51,391 bases of DNA from Treponema sp. UBA1747 (GCA_002315375.1 DCHR01000010.1:1-51391); one strand, 5' to 3'; numbered from the stretch's first letter, positions 1-9,067 are shown. The notes: a model not told the origin generated them from the letters alone. Made by a program: numbers and translations.

Positions 1-592
1 CGTGTCCGGCGCGGCGGCAGTCTGCTGCAACTGTAAGACCTGCAGGACCTGAACCAACGATGGCCACTTTTTTACCTGTAGGAGCTGCAACTTCCTGAAC
101 TGTTGTAAGATTGTTGTTTCTTTCGTAGTCGGCAACAAAGCGTTCCAGACGTCCGATTGAAACTGCTTTTTCAGAGTTCTTGTAAACTTTACCAACTGTA
201 CACTGTCCCTGACACTGGTTTTCCTGAGGACAAACACGTCCACAGATTGCAGGAAGCAGGTTTGTTGTTTTAATGATATCAACAGCAGCCTTGAAGTTTC
301 CTTTTGCAACTTCACCGATGAACTGTGGAATCTGAACGTTTACAGGACATCCGTTTACACAAGGCATATTCTTACACTGAAGACATCTCTGTGCTTCAAC
401 AATTGCCTGTTCTGCTGTGTAACCCAGAGCAACTTCTGTCATCTGGCGTGCGCGAACTTTTGGTTCACCGCTTGGCATTTCCATCTGTGGAATAGCCATA
501 CGGTCTTTATTTGTAAGTTCTTTGCCTTCGAACTTTGCTTTTTCTTCGAGGGCAATTTTGTTCAATTCTTCAATTGTCATATGTTCACTCAT
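1..592 (-). CDS. nfnB: NADPH-dependent glutamate synthase-like / NfnB large subunit (partial)
   Basis: This is the N-terminal ~197 residues of a GltD/NfnB/SudA-type flavoprotein; the rest lies beyond the left edge. Visible parts are the helical N-terminal iron-sulfur domain with the cysteine clusters CLQCKNMPCVNGCPV and CGRVCPQENQCQGQC (4Fe-4S ligands), followed by an FAD-binding Rossmann start (KKVAIVGSGPAGL). The ATG at 592 follows a GGAGG-like site. It begins 14 nt after the end of the ferredoxin reductase-like gene, so the two form an operon. Together they match the NfnAB/SudAB heterodimers, which move electrons between NAD(P)H and ferredoxin or polysulfide in the cytoplasm. Without the C-terminal half, glutamate synthase small subunit cannot be ruled out, but the partner gene favours Nfn/Sud. 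Confidence 0.85.
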   Translation of the reverse strand, partial: MSEHMTIEELNKIALEEKAKFEGKELTNKDRMAIPQMEMPSGEPKVRARQMTEVALGYTAEQAIVEAQRCLQCKNMPCVNGCPVNVQIPQFIGEVAKGNFKAAVDIIKTTNLLPAICGRVCPQENQCQGQCTVGKVYKNSEKAVSIGRLERFVADYERNNNLTTVQEVAAPTGKKVAIVGSGPAGLTVAADCRRAGH

Positions 593-606
593 TTTTGTCC
601 TCCGGC

Positions 607-1446
607 TTAGTTTTTCAATCCGATGTTGCATTTATGTTTTGCGGCTTCTTCTTCCGGTTTGAAAGATTTCATACGCATCATCATGTTGTCCCAGTCAACT
701 TCGTGGGCATCAAAATCTGGACCGTCAACACAAACGAATTTTGTTTTTCCGCCAACGTTTACACGGCATCCGCCGCACATACCAGTTCCGTCGATCATGA
801 TTGTGTTCAAAGAAACTGTTGTTTTTACGTTGTATTTTTTTGTTGTTGCAGCACAGAATTTCATCATGATTGGAGGTCCAATGGCGATTACTTCTGCAGG
901 TGGAACATCACTCTGGCACAGGCGTTCAAGAGGAACTGTTGTAACACATTTTTCACCTTCTGAACCGTCGTCTGTACAGATAATAACTTCATCACAAACT
1001 GCTTTCATTTCATCAACGAAAATAAGCAGGTCTTTTGTACGTGCGCCTTCAATAAGGATAACTTTGTTTCCGGCAGCTTTAAGGGCCTGAACGATTGGAT
1101 ACAGAGGAGCTGTTCCGAATCCACCACCAACACAAACAACAGGACGGTCGTATTTTTCAATAACACTTGGTGTTCCCAGTGGTCCTAATACTCCACCAAT
1201 GTAGTCGCCTTCATTGAGCTGAGCGAGTTTCATTGTAGAAGCACCGATTGGCTGGAAAGCAATTGCAACCCATCCTTCTTCGGCGTTGGCATCGGCAATT
1301 GTAAGAGGGATACGTTCAGTAAGATCCTGATCTACCATTACAATCAAAAACTGTCCGGCTTTGCGGTTTTTTGCAATGTCCGGAGCTTCAAATTTGATGT
1401 AGAAAACAGCTTCGGACAGCTGTCTTTTTTCAATGATTTTATTCAT
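607..1446 (-). CDS. nfnA: Ferredoxin-NADP+ reductase / sulfide dehydrogenase-type subunit (NfnA-like)
   Basis: A 279-residue protein of the dihydroorotate dehydrogenase electron-transfer/ferredoxin reductase family. It has an FAD-binding barrel at residues 1-100, an NAD-binding domain starting near VVCVGGGFGTAPLYPIVQAL, and a C-terminal cysteine cluster GTGMCGGCRV...KFVCVDGPDFDAHEVDW that binds a 2Fe-2S centre in NfnA/SudB. Length is normal for the family. The start ATG at 1446 is preceded by AAGGACTTCAAT. It is the promoter-proximal gene of the pair with the partial large subunit (gap 14 nt). Family knowledge: the complex couples NADH, NADPH and ferredoxin pools, which suits an anaerobic fermenter. 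Which electron donor is used here is inference. Confidence 0.85.
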   Translation of the reverse strand: MNKIIEKRQLSEAVFYIKFEAPDIAKNRKAGQFLIVMVDQDLTERIPLTIADANAEEGWVAIAFQPIGASTMKLAQLNEGDYIGGVLGPLGTPSVIEKYDRPVVCVGGGFGTAPLYPIVQALKAAGNKVILIEGARTKDLLIFVDEMKAVCDEVIICTDDGSEGEKCVTTVPLERLCQSDVPPAEVIAIGPPIMMKFCAATTKKYNVKTTVSLNTIMIDGTGMCGGCRVNVGGKTKFVCVDGPDFDAHEVDWDNMMMRMKSFKPEEEAAKHKCNIGLKN

Positions 1447-1576
1447 ATTGAAGTCCTTGAATATTATTAAAGAAAGTATTTCATTCTATTCCTTTTATAG
1501 TAGAAATTCAATGGAATCAAAGTTTCAAATGGGAATAAAGCCTGAAAAATGTTTTGATTTTTTAACAAATCTTTTT

Positions 1577-1605
1577 TTGCGTAATTAGGTAAAAACCATT
1601 ATAAT
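1577..1605 (+). promoter_or_regulatory. Promoter of the HD-GYP gene
   Basis: TTGCGT (1577-1582), a 17-bp spacer and a consensus TATAAT (1600-1605). Transcription would start near 1612, giving a leader of about 12 nt before the ATG at 1624. Confidence 0.6.
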
Positions 1606-1623
1606 TAAGGCAATAAAAAAGTT

Positions 1624-3318
1624 ATGTTTAATTCGATATACACATTTTCATTTGTTCTTTCATTTTGTTATCTCTTTGTAATGATTTCTGTTTTCCGGAA
1701 ACGAATTTCTTCATATTATTTTATGCTTTTTGCATCAATAATGATAATTAACTATGGTTATATGCAGATGTCAGATTCTGAAACTTTGAAGATGGCAGTT
1801 TATGCGAATCAGACCGTAAACCTGGGATCCTGTTTTGCACCATACTTTCTGTTGATGTGTGTGGCTGATTTATGCAATAAAAAAATCGATATCAGGATTC
1901 AAACTATCCTCGTAATTTTTTCAAGTATTATATTCTTGTTTGTTTCTACAGTGGGAATTACAGATTTATATTACAAATCTGTTTATCTTGTAGAAAACCA
2001 TGGAGTGGTTCTTTTAAAGAAAATACACGGGCCTCTTCATTTTATTAATCCTTTGTATATTTTTGGATCCACCCTCGGCGGATTTTATCTAATCCTGCAG
2101 TCTTTCTTTAACAGGCGAAAAGCTTCATACAAAAACAGTATTATCCTGATGATTTTTACAACTCTGATGGCAATCTGTTACCTGGTTGAAAAAGTTTCGC
2201 GTCTCAATGTTCCGCTTATTCCGCTGGGCTTTGATTTAGTTGAAACAGGAGTTTTAATTCTTCTTTTCAGAATCAGTATGTACGACGTAGCTTCAATTTC
2301 ATCTGATGTTCTGATAGAAACCAGTATTTCGGGAATTATTTGTTTTGACGGAAAAAGCAGATTTCTTGGTGCTGATTCGGATATTTTTGAATGGTTCCCG
2401 GAAGCAAAAGAGTTAAAAATTGATTCAGGTTTTGAAGCAAAGGACAGTGAATTCTTTTCTAAAATTGCTGAAATGATAAACGGGGAAGAAAAAAATAATT
2501 CAGTGATTTTCCAGAAAGGAGAAAAATTTTTCCGGATTACCCATTCCGAAAGAATTGAAGATCGTTTTAAGAAGATTCATTGTTTTTTCATAACTGATGA
2601 TACAGAACAGCAGAAATATACAAAGCTTGTGGAATCTTATAATGAAAATCTGGAAGATGAAGTAACCAGAAAGACCAGAAGAATCCGTAAAATTCAAAAT
2701 GATATTATTATTGGAATGGCAAGTATTGTTGAAAATCGTGACAACAGTACCGGCGGACATATTCAGCGAACCAGTGCCGTAGTGAATATTTTTGTTGAAA
2801 AGCTGAGACAGGGAAATATTTATCCGGAAGAAAGTCCGACTTTCTGGCACAATGTGGTAAAAGCGGCACCTCTTCATGATTTTGGGAAAGTGGCTATACC
2901 GGATGAAATTTTGCGGAAACCGGGAAAATTTACCATGGATGAATATGAAATAATGAAATGCCATGCGGACAAGGGAGCCATAATTGTAGAACAGGTTTTG
3001 AGAAACAGTGACGACCTGGCCTTCAAAATGGTTGCGGAGAATGTGGCTCATTATCACCATGAAAAATGGAACGGGGAAGGATACCCTGAAAAATTAAGCG
3101 GTGAAAGCATTCCTTTCGAAGCCCGCATAATGGCTCTGGCAGATGTTTTTGATGCCCTGGTAAGCAAAAGGTTTTATAAAGAAAAATTTACCTATGACCA
3201 GGCTTTCCAGATTATTGAGGAGTCATCGGGAAATCATTTTGATCCAAAATTGTGTACTGAGTTCCTGAAATGCAGAAAGGAACTTGAAGAACTGTATGAC
3301 AGTTTTGAGGACGAATAA
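1624..3318 (+). CDS. Membrane-bound HD-GYP domain protein (putative c-di-GMP phosphodiesterase)
   Basis: This 564-residue protein has three parts. Residues 1-~220 hold about seven hydrophobic segments resembling the 7TM module found in front of some histidine kinases. Next comes a PAS-like region (~225-335) and a charged coiled-coil linker (ESYNENLEDEVTRKTRR). The C-terminal HD-GYP domain carries the metal site LHDFGKVAIPDE near residue 417 and HHEKWNGEGYP near residue 485, so it looks catalytically competent. HD-GYP enzymes hydrolyse cyclic di-GMP. The substrate here is assumed from the family. The window also encodes two GGDEF proteins that could make the same messenger. The signal sensed by the 7TM part is unknown. 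It is a single-gene unit, convergent with the MATE gene. Confidence 0.88.
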   Translation: MFNSIYTFSFVLSFCYLFVMISVFRKRISSYYFMLFASIMIINYGYMQMSDSETLKMAVYANQTVNLGSCFAPYFLLMCVADLCNKKIDIRIQTILVIFSSIIFLFVSTVGITDLYYKSVYLVENHGVVLLKKIHGPLHFINPLYIFGSTLGGFYLILQSFFNRRKASYKNSIILMIFTTLMAICYLVEKVSRLNVPLIPLGFDLVETGVLILLFRISMYDVASISSDVLIETSISGIICFDGKSRFLGADSDIFEWFPEAKELKIDSGFEAKDSEFFSKIAEMINGEEKNNSVIFQKGEKFFRITHSERIEDRFKKIHCFFITDDTEQQKYTKLVESYNENLEDEVTRKTRRIRKIQNDIIIGMASIVENRDNSTGGHIQRTSAVVNIFVEKLRQGNIYPEESPTFWHNVVKAAPLHDFGKVAIPDEILRKPGKFTMDEYEIMKCHADKGAIIVEQVLRNSDDLAFKMVAENVAHYHHEKWNGEGYPEKLSGESIPFEARIMALADVFDALVSKRFYKEKFTYDQAFQIIEESSGNHFDPKLCTEFLKCRKELEELYDSFEDE

Positions 3319-3324
3319 TAAAAA

Positions 3325-4758
3325 TCAGTTTGAAGGCTGCGGAAGATTTTCTTCTGCAGCCTTTAATTTTTTAAAGAACCAGATAATGTAAGGAACAGCG
3401 GCCAGGGAACTCAGTGCATCAGCAATGGTCTGTGTAATTTCAACTCCAAGAATTCCAATAAGCGGTGGGAGAAGCAGAATTACAGGTATAAAGAAAACTC
3501 CCTGGCGGTTGCAGGAAAGGAAGGTTGCAGCTTTTACATGGCCCGTGCTTTGCATCAGCATGTTTGTTGTAATGATTACTGAATGGAATGGCATAAGGCA
3601 GAGCTGGAACTTCAGTGCAGTTGCTCCGATTTTTACTACTTCAGGATCGTTTCTGATTGCCTGTACAAGCTGAGGAGCAACGAGCCAGATTGAGATAGAG
3701 AAGATTGAAAGCAAGACGAAGCTTGAGCAGATTGTAAACTTGAAAGCCTGGCGGACACGGTCGTAGTGTTTGGCGCCGTAGTTGTAACCGCAGACAGGAG
3801 AGAATCCCTGACCGATTCCAATCATGGCAGAAGCAATAAGCATTACAACTCTGGTTACAATTGCCATTCCGGCAATGGCCGCATCGTTACCATAGGTTCC
3901 TGCGGCACGGTTAAGAAGGATTGTGGCGAAGCTTGAAAGTCCCTGACGGCAGAGAGAAGGAAATCCTGTGCAGACAATTGTCCAGAGAACAATACCTGTA
4001 AAAGCCCGTTTGTTTTCGTCTGAAGCAGTTTTTTCTACCGGAAGGTAAGCCAGATTAAATTTAAGGGTACAGATGGCTTTTTTCCTTATGAAAAAGGAAA
4101 GAAGAATTCCAAAGCTTGTCATCTGGCAGATTATTGTTGCGATGGCTGCACCGCGGATTCCAAGACCAAAAACAAAAATGAAAAGAGGATCCAGGAAAAT
4201 ATTGAGGATTCCTCCGCTTGTTAATGCAATCATGCTGAAAGCGGCTTTTCCTTCGGAACGCAGAATATTGTTCAGAACAAAACTGGCACACATAAAAGGA
4301 GCGCCCAGGAAAATAACTCCGCCATACTGAACTGCAAAAGGAAGAATTGTTTCTGAAGCACCTACAATTCTCATGAGACTTTTTGAAAAGAGTGTACAGA
4401 AAAATGCGATGCAGAGGCCTACAAGAATTGCAGTGAAGAATGCAGTTGAAGCAATGATGCTGGCATCCCGCTCTTTTCTTTCGCCAAGGCGCCGGGAAAT
4501 AAGGCTGGCACTTCCCATACCAAGTGTAAAACCGAAGGCCTGAATAATACTCATAACAGGGAACATGATTCCAACAGCAGCACTTGCTTCGGTTCCCAGC
4601 TTGGAAACAAAGTAGGTATCTGCCATGTTGTAAATACCTGTAATAAGCATGGAAATAATTGTTGGAACTGCCAGTGTGGAAATGAGTTTCCATACCGGAG
4701 TTTCTATCATTTTTTTGTATTGGGCGGCTTCGCGATTTTCGTTTTTATTTGTCTGCAT
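3325..4758 (-). CDS. MATE family efflux transporter
   Basis: A 477-residue polytopic membrane protein with about 12 hydrophobic segments arranged as two homologous halves, as in the MATE (multidrug and toxic compound extrusion) family. Typical signatures are the N-terminal PTIISMLITGIYNMADTYFV and the second-half SPVCGYNYGA. MATE proteins export cationic drugs or metabolites using Na+ or H+ gradients; the substrate cannot be read from sequence. There is no clear Shine-Dalgarno sequence at the ATG (4758), but TATACT lies 8 nt upstream, suggesting a very short or absent leader. It is a paralogue of the MATE gene at 35838-37217. It lies downstream of, and on the same strand as, the GH27 gene, from which it is separated by a terminator hairpin. 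Confidence 0.92.
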   Translation of the reverse strand: MQTNKNENREAAQYKKMIETPVWKLISTLAVPTIISMLITGIYNMADTYFVSKLGTEASAAVGIMFPVMSIIQAFGFTLGMGSASLISRRLGERKERDASIIASTAFFTAILVGLCIAFFCTLFSKSLMRIVGASETILPFAVQYGGVIFLGAPFMCASFVLNNILRSEGKAAFSMIALTSGGILNIFLDPLFIFVFGLGIRGAAIATIICQMTSFGILLSFFIRKKAICTLKFNLAYLPVEKTASDENKRAFTGIVLWTIVCTGFPSLCRQGLSSFATILLNRAAGTYGNDAAIAGMAIVTRVVMLIASAMIGIGQGFSPVCGYNYGAKHYDRVRQAFKFTICSSFVLLSIFSISIWLVAPQLVQAIRNDPEVVKIGATALKFQLCLMPFHSVIITTNMLMQSTGHVKAATFLSCNRQGVFFIPVILLLPPLIGILGVEITQTIADALSSLAAVPYIIWFFKKLKAAEENLPQPSN

Positions 4759-4815
4759 CGGTTTTAAGTATAATTGGTTTTTAAAAGAAAATCATTGCGA
4801 GAATTTTTCCAGAAA

Positions 4816-4846
4816 TAAAAAACCCCGGCTTCGGAAAGCCAGGGTT
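4816..4846 (-). terminator. Rho-independent terminator after the GH27 gene
   Basis: On the minus strand an 11-bp stem (AACCCTGGCTT / AAGCCGGGGTT, one G-U pair) with loop TCCG is followed by TTTTTTATTT. It sits 20 nt after the glycosidase stop codon. Confidence 0.85.
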
Positions 4847-4866
4847 TAGTTTGTGTCAGGAATTAT

Positions 4867-6258
4867 TTATTTTATCAGATAAACAACACAGGAATGACCT
4901 TGTATTTTTGTTGAGCTGATAACGGAGGTTGAATCTGCTGAAAGGGCTGATCTTGTTGAGGCTGTTGTCCAGGCGCTGGAAACCCCGTTTTTGAGTACTT
5001 TGTCTGTACAATCGCAGTGATTCCACAGGTCTCTTACGCTTTTTGCAACACATTTATCACATCCGAACACGGAACTTACAGGTGTACAGATTTCACGTTC
5101 TTCTTCGCTGACATTGAACATAGCAAGATAGTAACCACCGTCCTTGCATTTTGCTTTCCAGACAATTTCCTTGTCGTCGCGGCATACAAGCTCAGCCTGT
5201 GCTCCGTTCTTTTCCATGGCAAGAATTTCATCATTTGTAATCAGATTCAGATTGTCTTTGTTAATCTGAGGAAGGTCAGTTCCAATCATCAGCGGAGAAC
5301 GGAAAATGCTCCAAAGGGAAAGCATTGTTCGTGTTTCTTCCAGAGTGAATTTGCAGTCCCAGGCTCCATGTCCCCAGCCGTAACCAAGCTTGCCCATAGG
5401 AAGCATGTCACAGTCAGGCCAGTTTCCTTCACCTGTATGGTTCTGCCATACTTCGCAGCGTTCAAACATGGCTTTCAGAAGTTTCCAGTCATCCCAGAAG
5501 TCGTCTGTAATGCGCCACATATTAGCATATTTTTTGTAGTGCCAGGCTTTCTCAATTACAGCTGGTCCAGGACTCAGAGAAAGCACCATACTGCGGCCGC
5601 TGGCTTCGATGGCGCGGGAAATCATTTCTACTTCTTTTTCGGCAGAATATGGATTTGACGGATACATGTTTGTATTGCAGATGTCATCAACCTTTACAAA
5701 GTCTACGCCCCATTCTGCGTAAAGTTCAAAAACTGAATCCCAGTAATCCTGGGCATATTTTCTGTTAGGATCAACTCCGTACATGTCCGGATTCCATCTG
5801 CTTGATGAATAAGGATTTGCAATCATGTCGGCAGTTATCTTTGCACCGTCATGAGTTTTAATAGGCAGATGATTGTGGCAGGCATAACGTGGAATGCCGC
5901 GCATAATGTGGATTCCGAATTTCAGACCAAGAGAGTGAATATAATCTGCCAGAGGTTTGAAACCTTTGCCGCCTTCGCTTGAAGGGAAACGGTTTGGTGC
6001 CGGAATCTGGCGTGCATATTCGTCCAGACAGAACTGGCTGAAAGGAATGTACTGAATCCATTCATCGTTTCGTTTTCCTGCATCAGGGTCGGACCACTGG
6101 ATATCAATAACTACGTATTCCCATCCATGCTGCTTCAGATTCTTTGCCATGAAATCGGCGTTTGCACGAACCTGATCTTCATTGACCATGGTGTTGTAGT
6201 AGTCGTAACTGTTCCATCCCATTGGTGGAAATGGTGCTACATCATTTTTACTGTACAT
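4867..6258 (-). CDS. Glycoside hydrolase family 27 (alpha-galactosidase-like)
   Basis: A 463-residue (beta/alpha)8 glycosidase. It opens with the GH27 signature PPMGWNSYD (residues 10-18). The nucleophile motif appears as VDFVKVDDIC, and the acid/base aspartate lies in RITDDFWDDW. WPDCDMLPMG and SLWSIFRSPLMIGTDL also match GH27/GH36 enzymes. The family removes terminal alpha-galactose, or beta-L-arabinopyranose, from plant glycans. No signal peptide is visible, so a cytoplasmic enzyme acting on imported oligosaccharides is likely. The C-terminal ~50 residues are unusually Ser/Thr-rich before a normal beta-domain ending (GHSCVVYLIK). The start has a good AGGAGATTTT-ATG site. A sugar-sensing LacI-type diguanylate cyclase lies just upstream on the same strand. 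Confidence 0.88.
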   Translation of the reverse strand: MYSKNDVAPFPPMGWNSYDYYNTMVNEDQVRANADFMAKNLKQHGWEYVVIDIQWSDPDAGKRNDEWIQYIPFSQFCLDEYARQIPAPNRFPSSEGGKGFKPLADYIHSLGLKFGIHIMRGIPRYACHNHLPIKTHDGAKITADMIANPYSSSRWNPDMYGVDPNRKYAQDYWDSVFELYAEWGVDFVKVDDICNTNMYPSNPYSAEKEVEMISRAIEASGRSMVLSLSPGPAVIEKAWHYKKYANMWRITDDFWDDWKLLKAMFERCEVWQNHTGEGNWPDCDMLPMGKLGYGWGHGAWDCKFTLEETRTMLSLWSIFRSPLMIGTDLPQINKDNLNLITNDEILAMEKNGAQAELVCRDDKEIVWKAKCKDGGYYLAMFNVSEEEREICTPVSSVFGCDKCVAKSVRDLWNHCDCTDKVLKNGVSSAWTTASTRSALSADSTSVISSTKIQGHSCVVYLIK

Positions 6259-6283
6259 AAAATCTCCTGTTTTGAGTGTCGAA

Positions 6284-6325
6284 AAAAAGCCGACAGGTTA
6301 ACTTTAAGTTGTCCTGACGGCTTTT
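6284..6325 (-). terminator. Terminator between the LacI-GGDEF gene and the GH27 gene
   Basis: A long stem of AAAAAGCCGTCAGG against CCTGTCGGCTTTTT (one mismatch) with an inner AAC/GTT extension, ending in a T-run on the minus strand. It lies 70 nt past the GGDEF gene and just before the GH27 ribosome-binding site, so the two genes are probably separate transcripts. Confidence 0.8.
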
Positions 6326-6395
6326 TCAACTGTAATTATTGGTTTTTATTTATTATTATTTCAGACTGTTCTGAAGGTTAGTTTCTTCAGGTGAA

Positions 6396-8312
6396 TTAAA
6401 GACGGGCAGCGTGTTTAGCTCTTTTTTCTTCGTACTGCCTGTTATCGGCCTGTGCAATAAGGTTTTCCAGAATATGGTTATTGCTGTCAAAAGAAACTGC
6501 ACCAAGACTGATTGAAATAGAGAATGGACTTCCCGAAGCTGCTTTCCAGGCTTCACATTCTTTATTGATTTTTTCCCGGATAGTCTGAATTCTTTCCATG
6601 GAAAGTCCGGAAGCAACAATTGCAAATTCATCTCCGCCCATTCGGCCCACAACATCATTTCCTCGGAATTGCTTTGAAAGAATTTCGGCTTCAGCTTTGA
6701 TAGCAATGTCACCTGATTCGTGGCCGTAGGTGTCATTGATTTTCTTTAAGCCATCCATGTCACAGAAGATTACAAGTCCGTTCTTTTCCATCTGCAGGGC
6801 AAGGTCGATTGTTTTTTGTCCCAGGAACAGGAATCCGCGGCGATTGAAAACTTTTGTCAGTTCATCGGTTCGGGCTGAAAGACTCAGCTCCTGATTCTGT
6901 TTTTCCAGCGTTGAATATTCCATTATCTTGTTAGTGTAGAGGTAAGCCTGAACAATGGAGTTTGAAATAATCTTCATGTAAACGCTGTACAGGTTGTACT
7001 GCTTTTTGCCCGGGCGGTAAACAAAGTAACCGTACTGTTTTTCACCATAAAATACAGGATGAACAAAATAAAAAGAAGGATCTTTATCCAGAATGCCTTC
7101 AGGAAGAATGCCATCATGAGGATTAAAGGGAATGCTGGTCTGAAGCTCTCTGATTTTTCTGCGATGGTCATAATGGCAGGTAAGTTCGGCTTCCTCAGGA
7201 AGGTCAAATAACCGGCCTTTTTGTGAATAAATCGGGGTTTTGTACAGACAAATTGCAATTGCAGATACATCTGCTTCAGGAAGAACTCTTTCCAGAAGAT
7301 TATAAAGTTCCATGAGAGAATTGGCACTCTGCATTTTATCCAGAAGGGAATACAGAGTGGTGAAGTTTTTTGTTACATCAACAAATTGCTGTGCAGCAAG
7401 GAAATTTGTTCCGGTGTGGTTTTCCGCTGTTATTTCATGGATATTGCATCCGCAGGAACGGCGGAAAACAGGTTTTACCGGGACTTTTGTAATCCGGTTG
7501 GCTTTTTCCCCGTTTACCAGTTTCCAGGCGGTATCGGCAGCTTCGTATCCCTGTCTTGAAATATCCTGGTTGATTGAAGTAAGCCCCATTGCGCTTGCAG
7601 CGGAACAGTCATCGTATCCCGCAACAATAACGTCATTCGGAATTCGTAATCCCAGTTCCTTTAAGAAATATATTGCACCTAAGGCAGAATAGTCATTGGC
7701 ACAGACTATGGAGTCAAAAGTAATGTCTTCCTTCGATTTGAAAAGGCTTTTCATGGTGTTTATGGTTTCGCCCTGGTTGAAATCTGATGGAATAATGATG
7801 GAAGGATCAATTTCCATATTATGTTCAGCCAGTACAGTTTTGTAAGCTTCCAGACGGTCAGCTCCTTCTTTGGAGGAAGTTTTTTCGGCAGAAACAAAGG
7901 CAATCCGTTTGCAGCCGTGTTCTGAAATCAGGTGGTTGATAAGTTCCCGGTAACCTGAAAGACAGTCTGCCTCAGTAGAATAGGCATTTTTTAAGGGAAG
8001 ATCGATTGCGATGGAAATTACCGGAACATGAATAATGGGTTCCAAAAGACCGGCAATTGTTTCTACAGAAAGCAGAGTACAGTAAGTAGCAGAAATTATC
8101 AGGACAGCTTCAAATTTTTTCCCCTGTGCAAAAAGTGCGCTTGCCCAATATTGATATTCGAAATCTGAAGCCTCGGCAAATGGAGAACGGGCTTCGAGAA
8201 AGCAGAGACGGACATCTTTGTCAGAGAAATAATTTTGAATTCCCTGCATAATATCTGAGCAGTAGGTATTGTCCATGAACTGTGTAATAACTGCAATTTC
8301 TTTTAACGCCAT
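6396..8312 (-). CDS. Cytoplasmic LacI-type sensor diguanylate cyclase (PBP-like + GGDEF), paralogue 1
   Basis: A 638-residue protein. Residues ~1-290 form a periplasmic-binding-protein-like sugar-sensor domain as in LacI regulators (HVPVISIAIDLP, CANDYSALGAIYFLKELGLRIPNDV, SINQDISRQGYEAAD), but there is no DNA-binding HTH, signal peptide or membrane span. The domain ends in a Cys motif, FRRSCGC. A GAF-like region (~320-475) and a GGDEF domain follow, with active site GGDEF near residue 557 and the inhibitory RxxD site (RGND) five residues before it. It should make c-di-GMP in response to a small ligand; the ligand is unknown. The ATG at 8312 is chosen over a GTG 63 nt upstream because TATAAT ends exactly 6 nt before it. 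The neighbouring GH27 gene suggests a sugar cue. Confidence 0.88.
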   Translation of the reverse strand: MALKEIAVITQFMDNTYCSDIMQGIQNYFSDKDVRLCFLEARSPFAEASDFEYQYWASALFAQGKKFEAVLIISATYCTLLSVETIAGLLEPIIHVPVISIAIDLPLKNAYSTEADCLSGYRELINHLISEHGCKRIAFVSAEKTSSKEGADRLEAYKTVLAEHNMEIDPSIIIPSDFNQGETINTMKSLFKSKEDITFDSIVCANDYSALGAIYFLKELGLRIPNDVIVAGYDDCSAASAMGLTSINQDISRQGYEAADTAWKLVNGEKANRITKVPVKPVFRRSCGCNIHEITAENHTGTNFLAAQQFVDVTKNFTTLYSLLDKMQSANSLMELYNLLERVLPEADVSAIAICLYKTPIYSQKGRLFDLPEEAELTCHYDHRRKIRELQTSIPFNPHDGILPEGILDKDPSFYFVHPVFYGEKQYGYFVYRPGKKQYNLYSVYMKIISNSIVQAYLYTNKIMEYSTLEKQNQELSLSARTDELTKVFNRRGFLFLGQKTIDLALQMEKNGLVIFCDMDGLKKINDTYGHESGDIAIKAEAEILSKQFRGNDVVGRMGGDEFAIVASGLSMERIQTIREKINKECEAWKAASGSPFSISISLGAVSFDSNNHILENLIAQADNRQYEEKRAKHAARL

Positions 8313-8318
8313 ACTAAA

Positions 8319-8347
8319 ATTATAAATCTGTATTAACAGGTTTGCAA
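8319..8347 (-). promoter_or_regulatory. Promoter of LacI-GGDEF gene 1; leaderless geometry
   Basis: On the minus strand: TTGCAA (8347-8342), 17 bp, TATAAT (8324-8319), then 6 nt to the ATG at 8312, with no Shine-Dalgarno sequence. TTGCAA is its own reverse complement, so it could also serve as the -35 of the divergent HAD gene (TATAAA at 8363-8368, spacer 15 bp). Confidence 0.7.
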
Positions 8348-8377
8348 ACTTCCTGAAATTCTTATAAATTCTCACTT

Positions 8378-9046
8378 ATGAATACAAATGAACTTAAATA
8401 CCCTCTTATCGTTTTTGATATGGATGGAACAATATTAAATACACTTGATGATCTTATGGATGCTACAAACTTCGGTTTGAAGAAAAACGGTTTTCCTGAA
8501 CGCACTTTGGAGGAAGTAAAATGGATGGTTGGCCGTGGAATGCCGCGCCTTATTCATTCTGCTCTCCCTGAAAACCATTCTGAGGAAGATTTTAATAAAG
8601 TCTACAAAGATTTTCTGGATTATTATGCAGAGCATGATGCAGATAAAACCTGTGCTTACGAAGGAATTGCAGATGCCGCAAAAGCTCTGAAAGATGCCGG
8701 TTATATTATTACTGTAAATTCAAATAAGAACGATAAAGATGCAGTTGTTCTGGCCGAAGAATATTTCCCCGGATTGTTTCATTTTGTTTTGGGCTCAAGA
8801 CCTGATATGGAAAAAAAACCGGCTCCGGACGGGGTGCTTTATATATCAAAGAAATATGGAATTGATATTTCTAAAGTGATTTTTATCGGGGATTCTGATG
8901 TTGATTTCCAGACAGCAAAAAATGCAAAGGTTCAGTTTATTGGCTGTCACTGGGGATTCCGCGGAGCAGATTTCCTTAGGGAGCAGGGAGCACAGGTAAT
9001 TGCCATGACTCCTGCAGAACTTCCGGGAATCGTTGCGGGATTATAA
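8378..9046 (+). CDS. HAD-superfamily hydrolase (phosphoglycolate phosphatase-like)
   Basis: A 222-residue HAD phosphatase of the Gph/PGMB type. Motif I is FDMDGT with the nucleophile D14 and acid/base D16. The cap domain follows (residues ~20-85). Motif II is the Ser/Asn of TVNSNKND, motif III the lysine in KKPAPDG, and motif IV is FIGDSDVDFQTA. The family dephosphorylates small phosphorylated metabolites such as 2-phosphoglycolate; the precise substrate is not determinable. There is no Shine-Dalgarno site. TATAAA ends 9 nt before the ATG, implying an almost leaderless mRNA. It is divergent from LacI-GGDEF gene 1 and is followed after 21 nt by trkA, so the two may be cotranscribed. Confidence 0.88.
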   Translation: MNTNELKYPLIVFDMDGTILNTLDDLMDATNFGLKKNGFPERTLEEVKWMVGRGMPRLIHSALPENHSEEDFNKVYKDFLDYYAEHDADKTCAYEGIADAAKALKDAGYIITVNSNKNDKDAVVLAEEYFPGLFHFVLGSRPDMEKKPAPDGVLYISKKYGIDISKVIFIGDSDVDFQTAKNAKVQFIGCHWGFRGADFLREQGAQVIAMTPAELPGIVAGL

Positions 9047-9067
9047 GCAACAAGGTAAAATTGAATT

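Noticed and set aside
535..1090. Two plus-strand frames of about 140-155 codons
   Set aside because: Both are antisense to the NfnA-like gene, whose FAD/NAD and cysteine motifs are clear.
4061..4693. 210-codon frame on the minus strand rich in His, Cys and Arg
   Set aside because: Shifted frame of the MATE gene on the same strand; composition is not protein-like and the MATE frame is conserved throughout.
4867..5053. Possible frameshift at the C-terminus of the GH27 enzyme
   Set aside because: The Ser/Thr-rich stretch is odd, but the frame ends in a normal C-terminal beta strand (GHSCVVYLIK); the other frames give no better family match.
6396..8375. Longer N-terminus of LacI-GGDEF protein 1 from a GTG at 8375
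   Set aside because: The extra 21 residues would run through the TATAAT/TTGCAA promoter and overlap the divergent promoter region; the sensor domain begins normally at ATG 8312.
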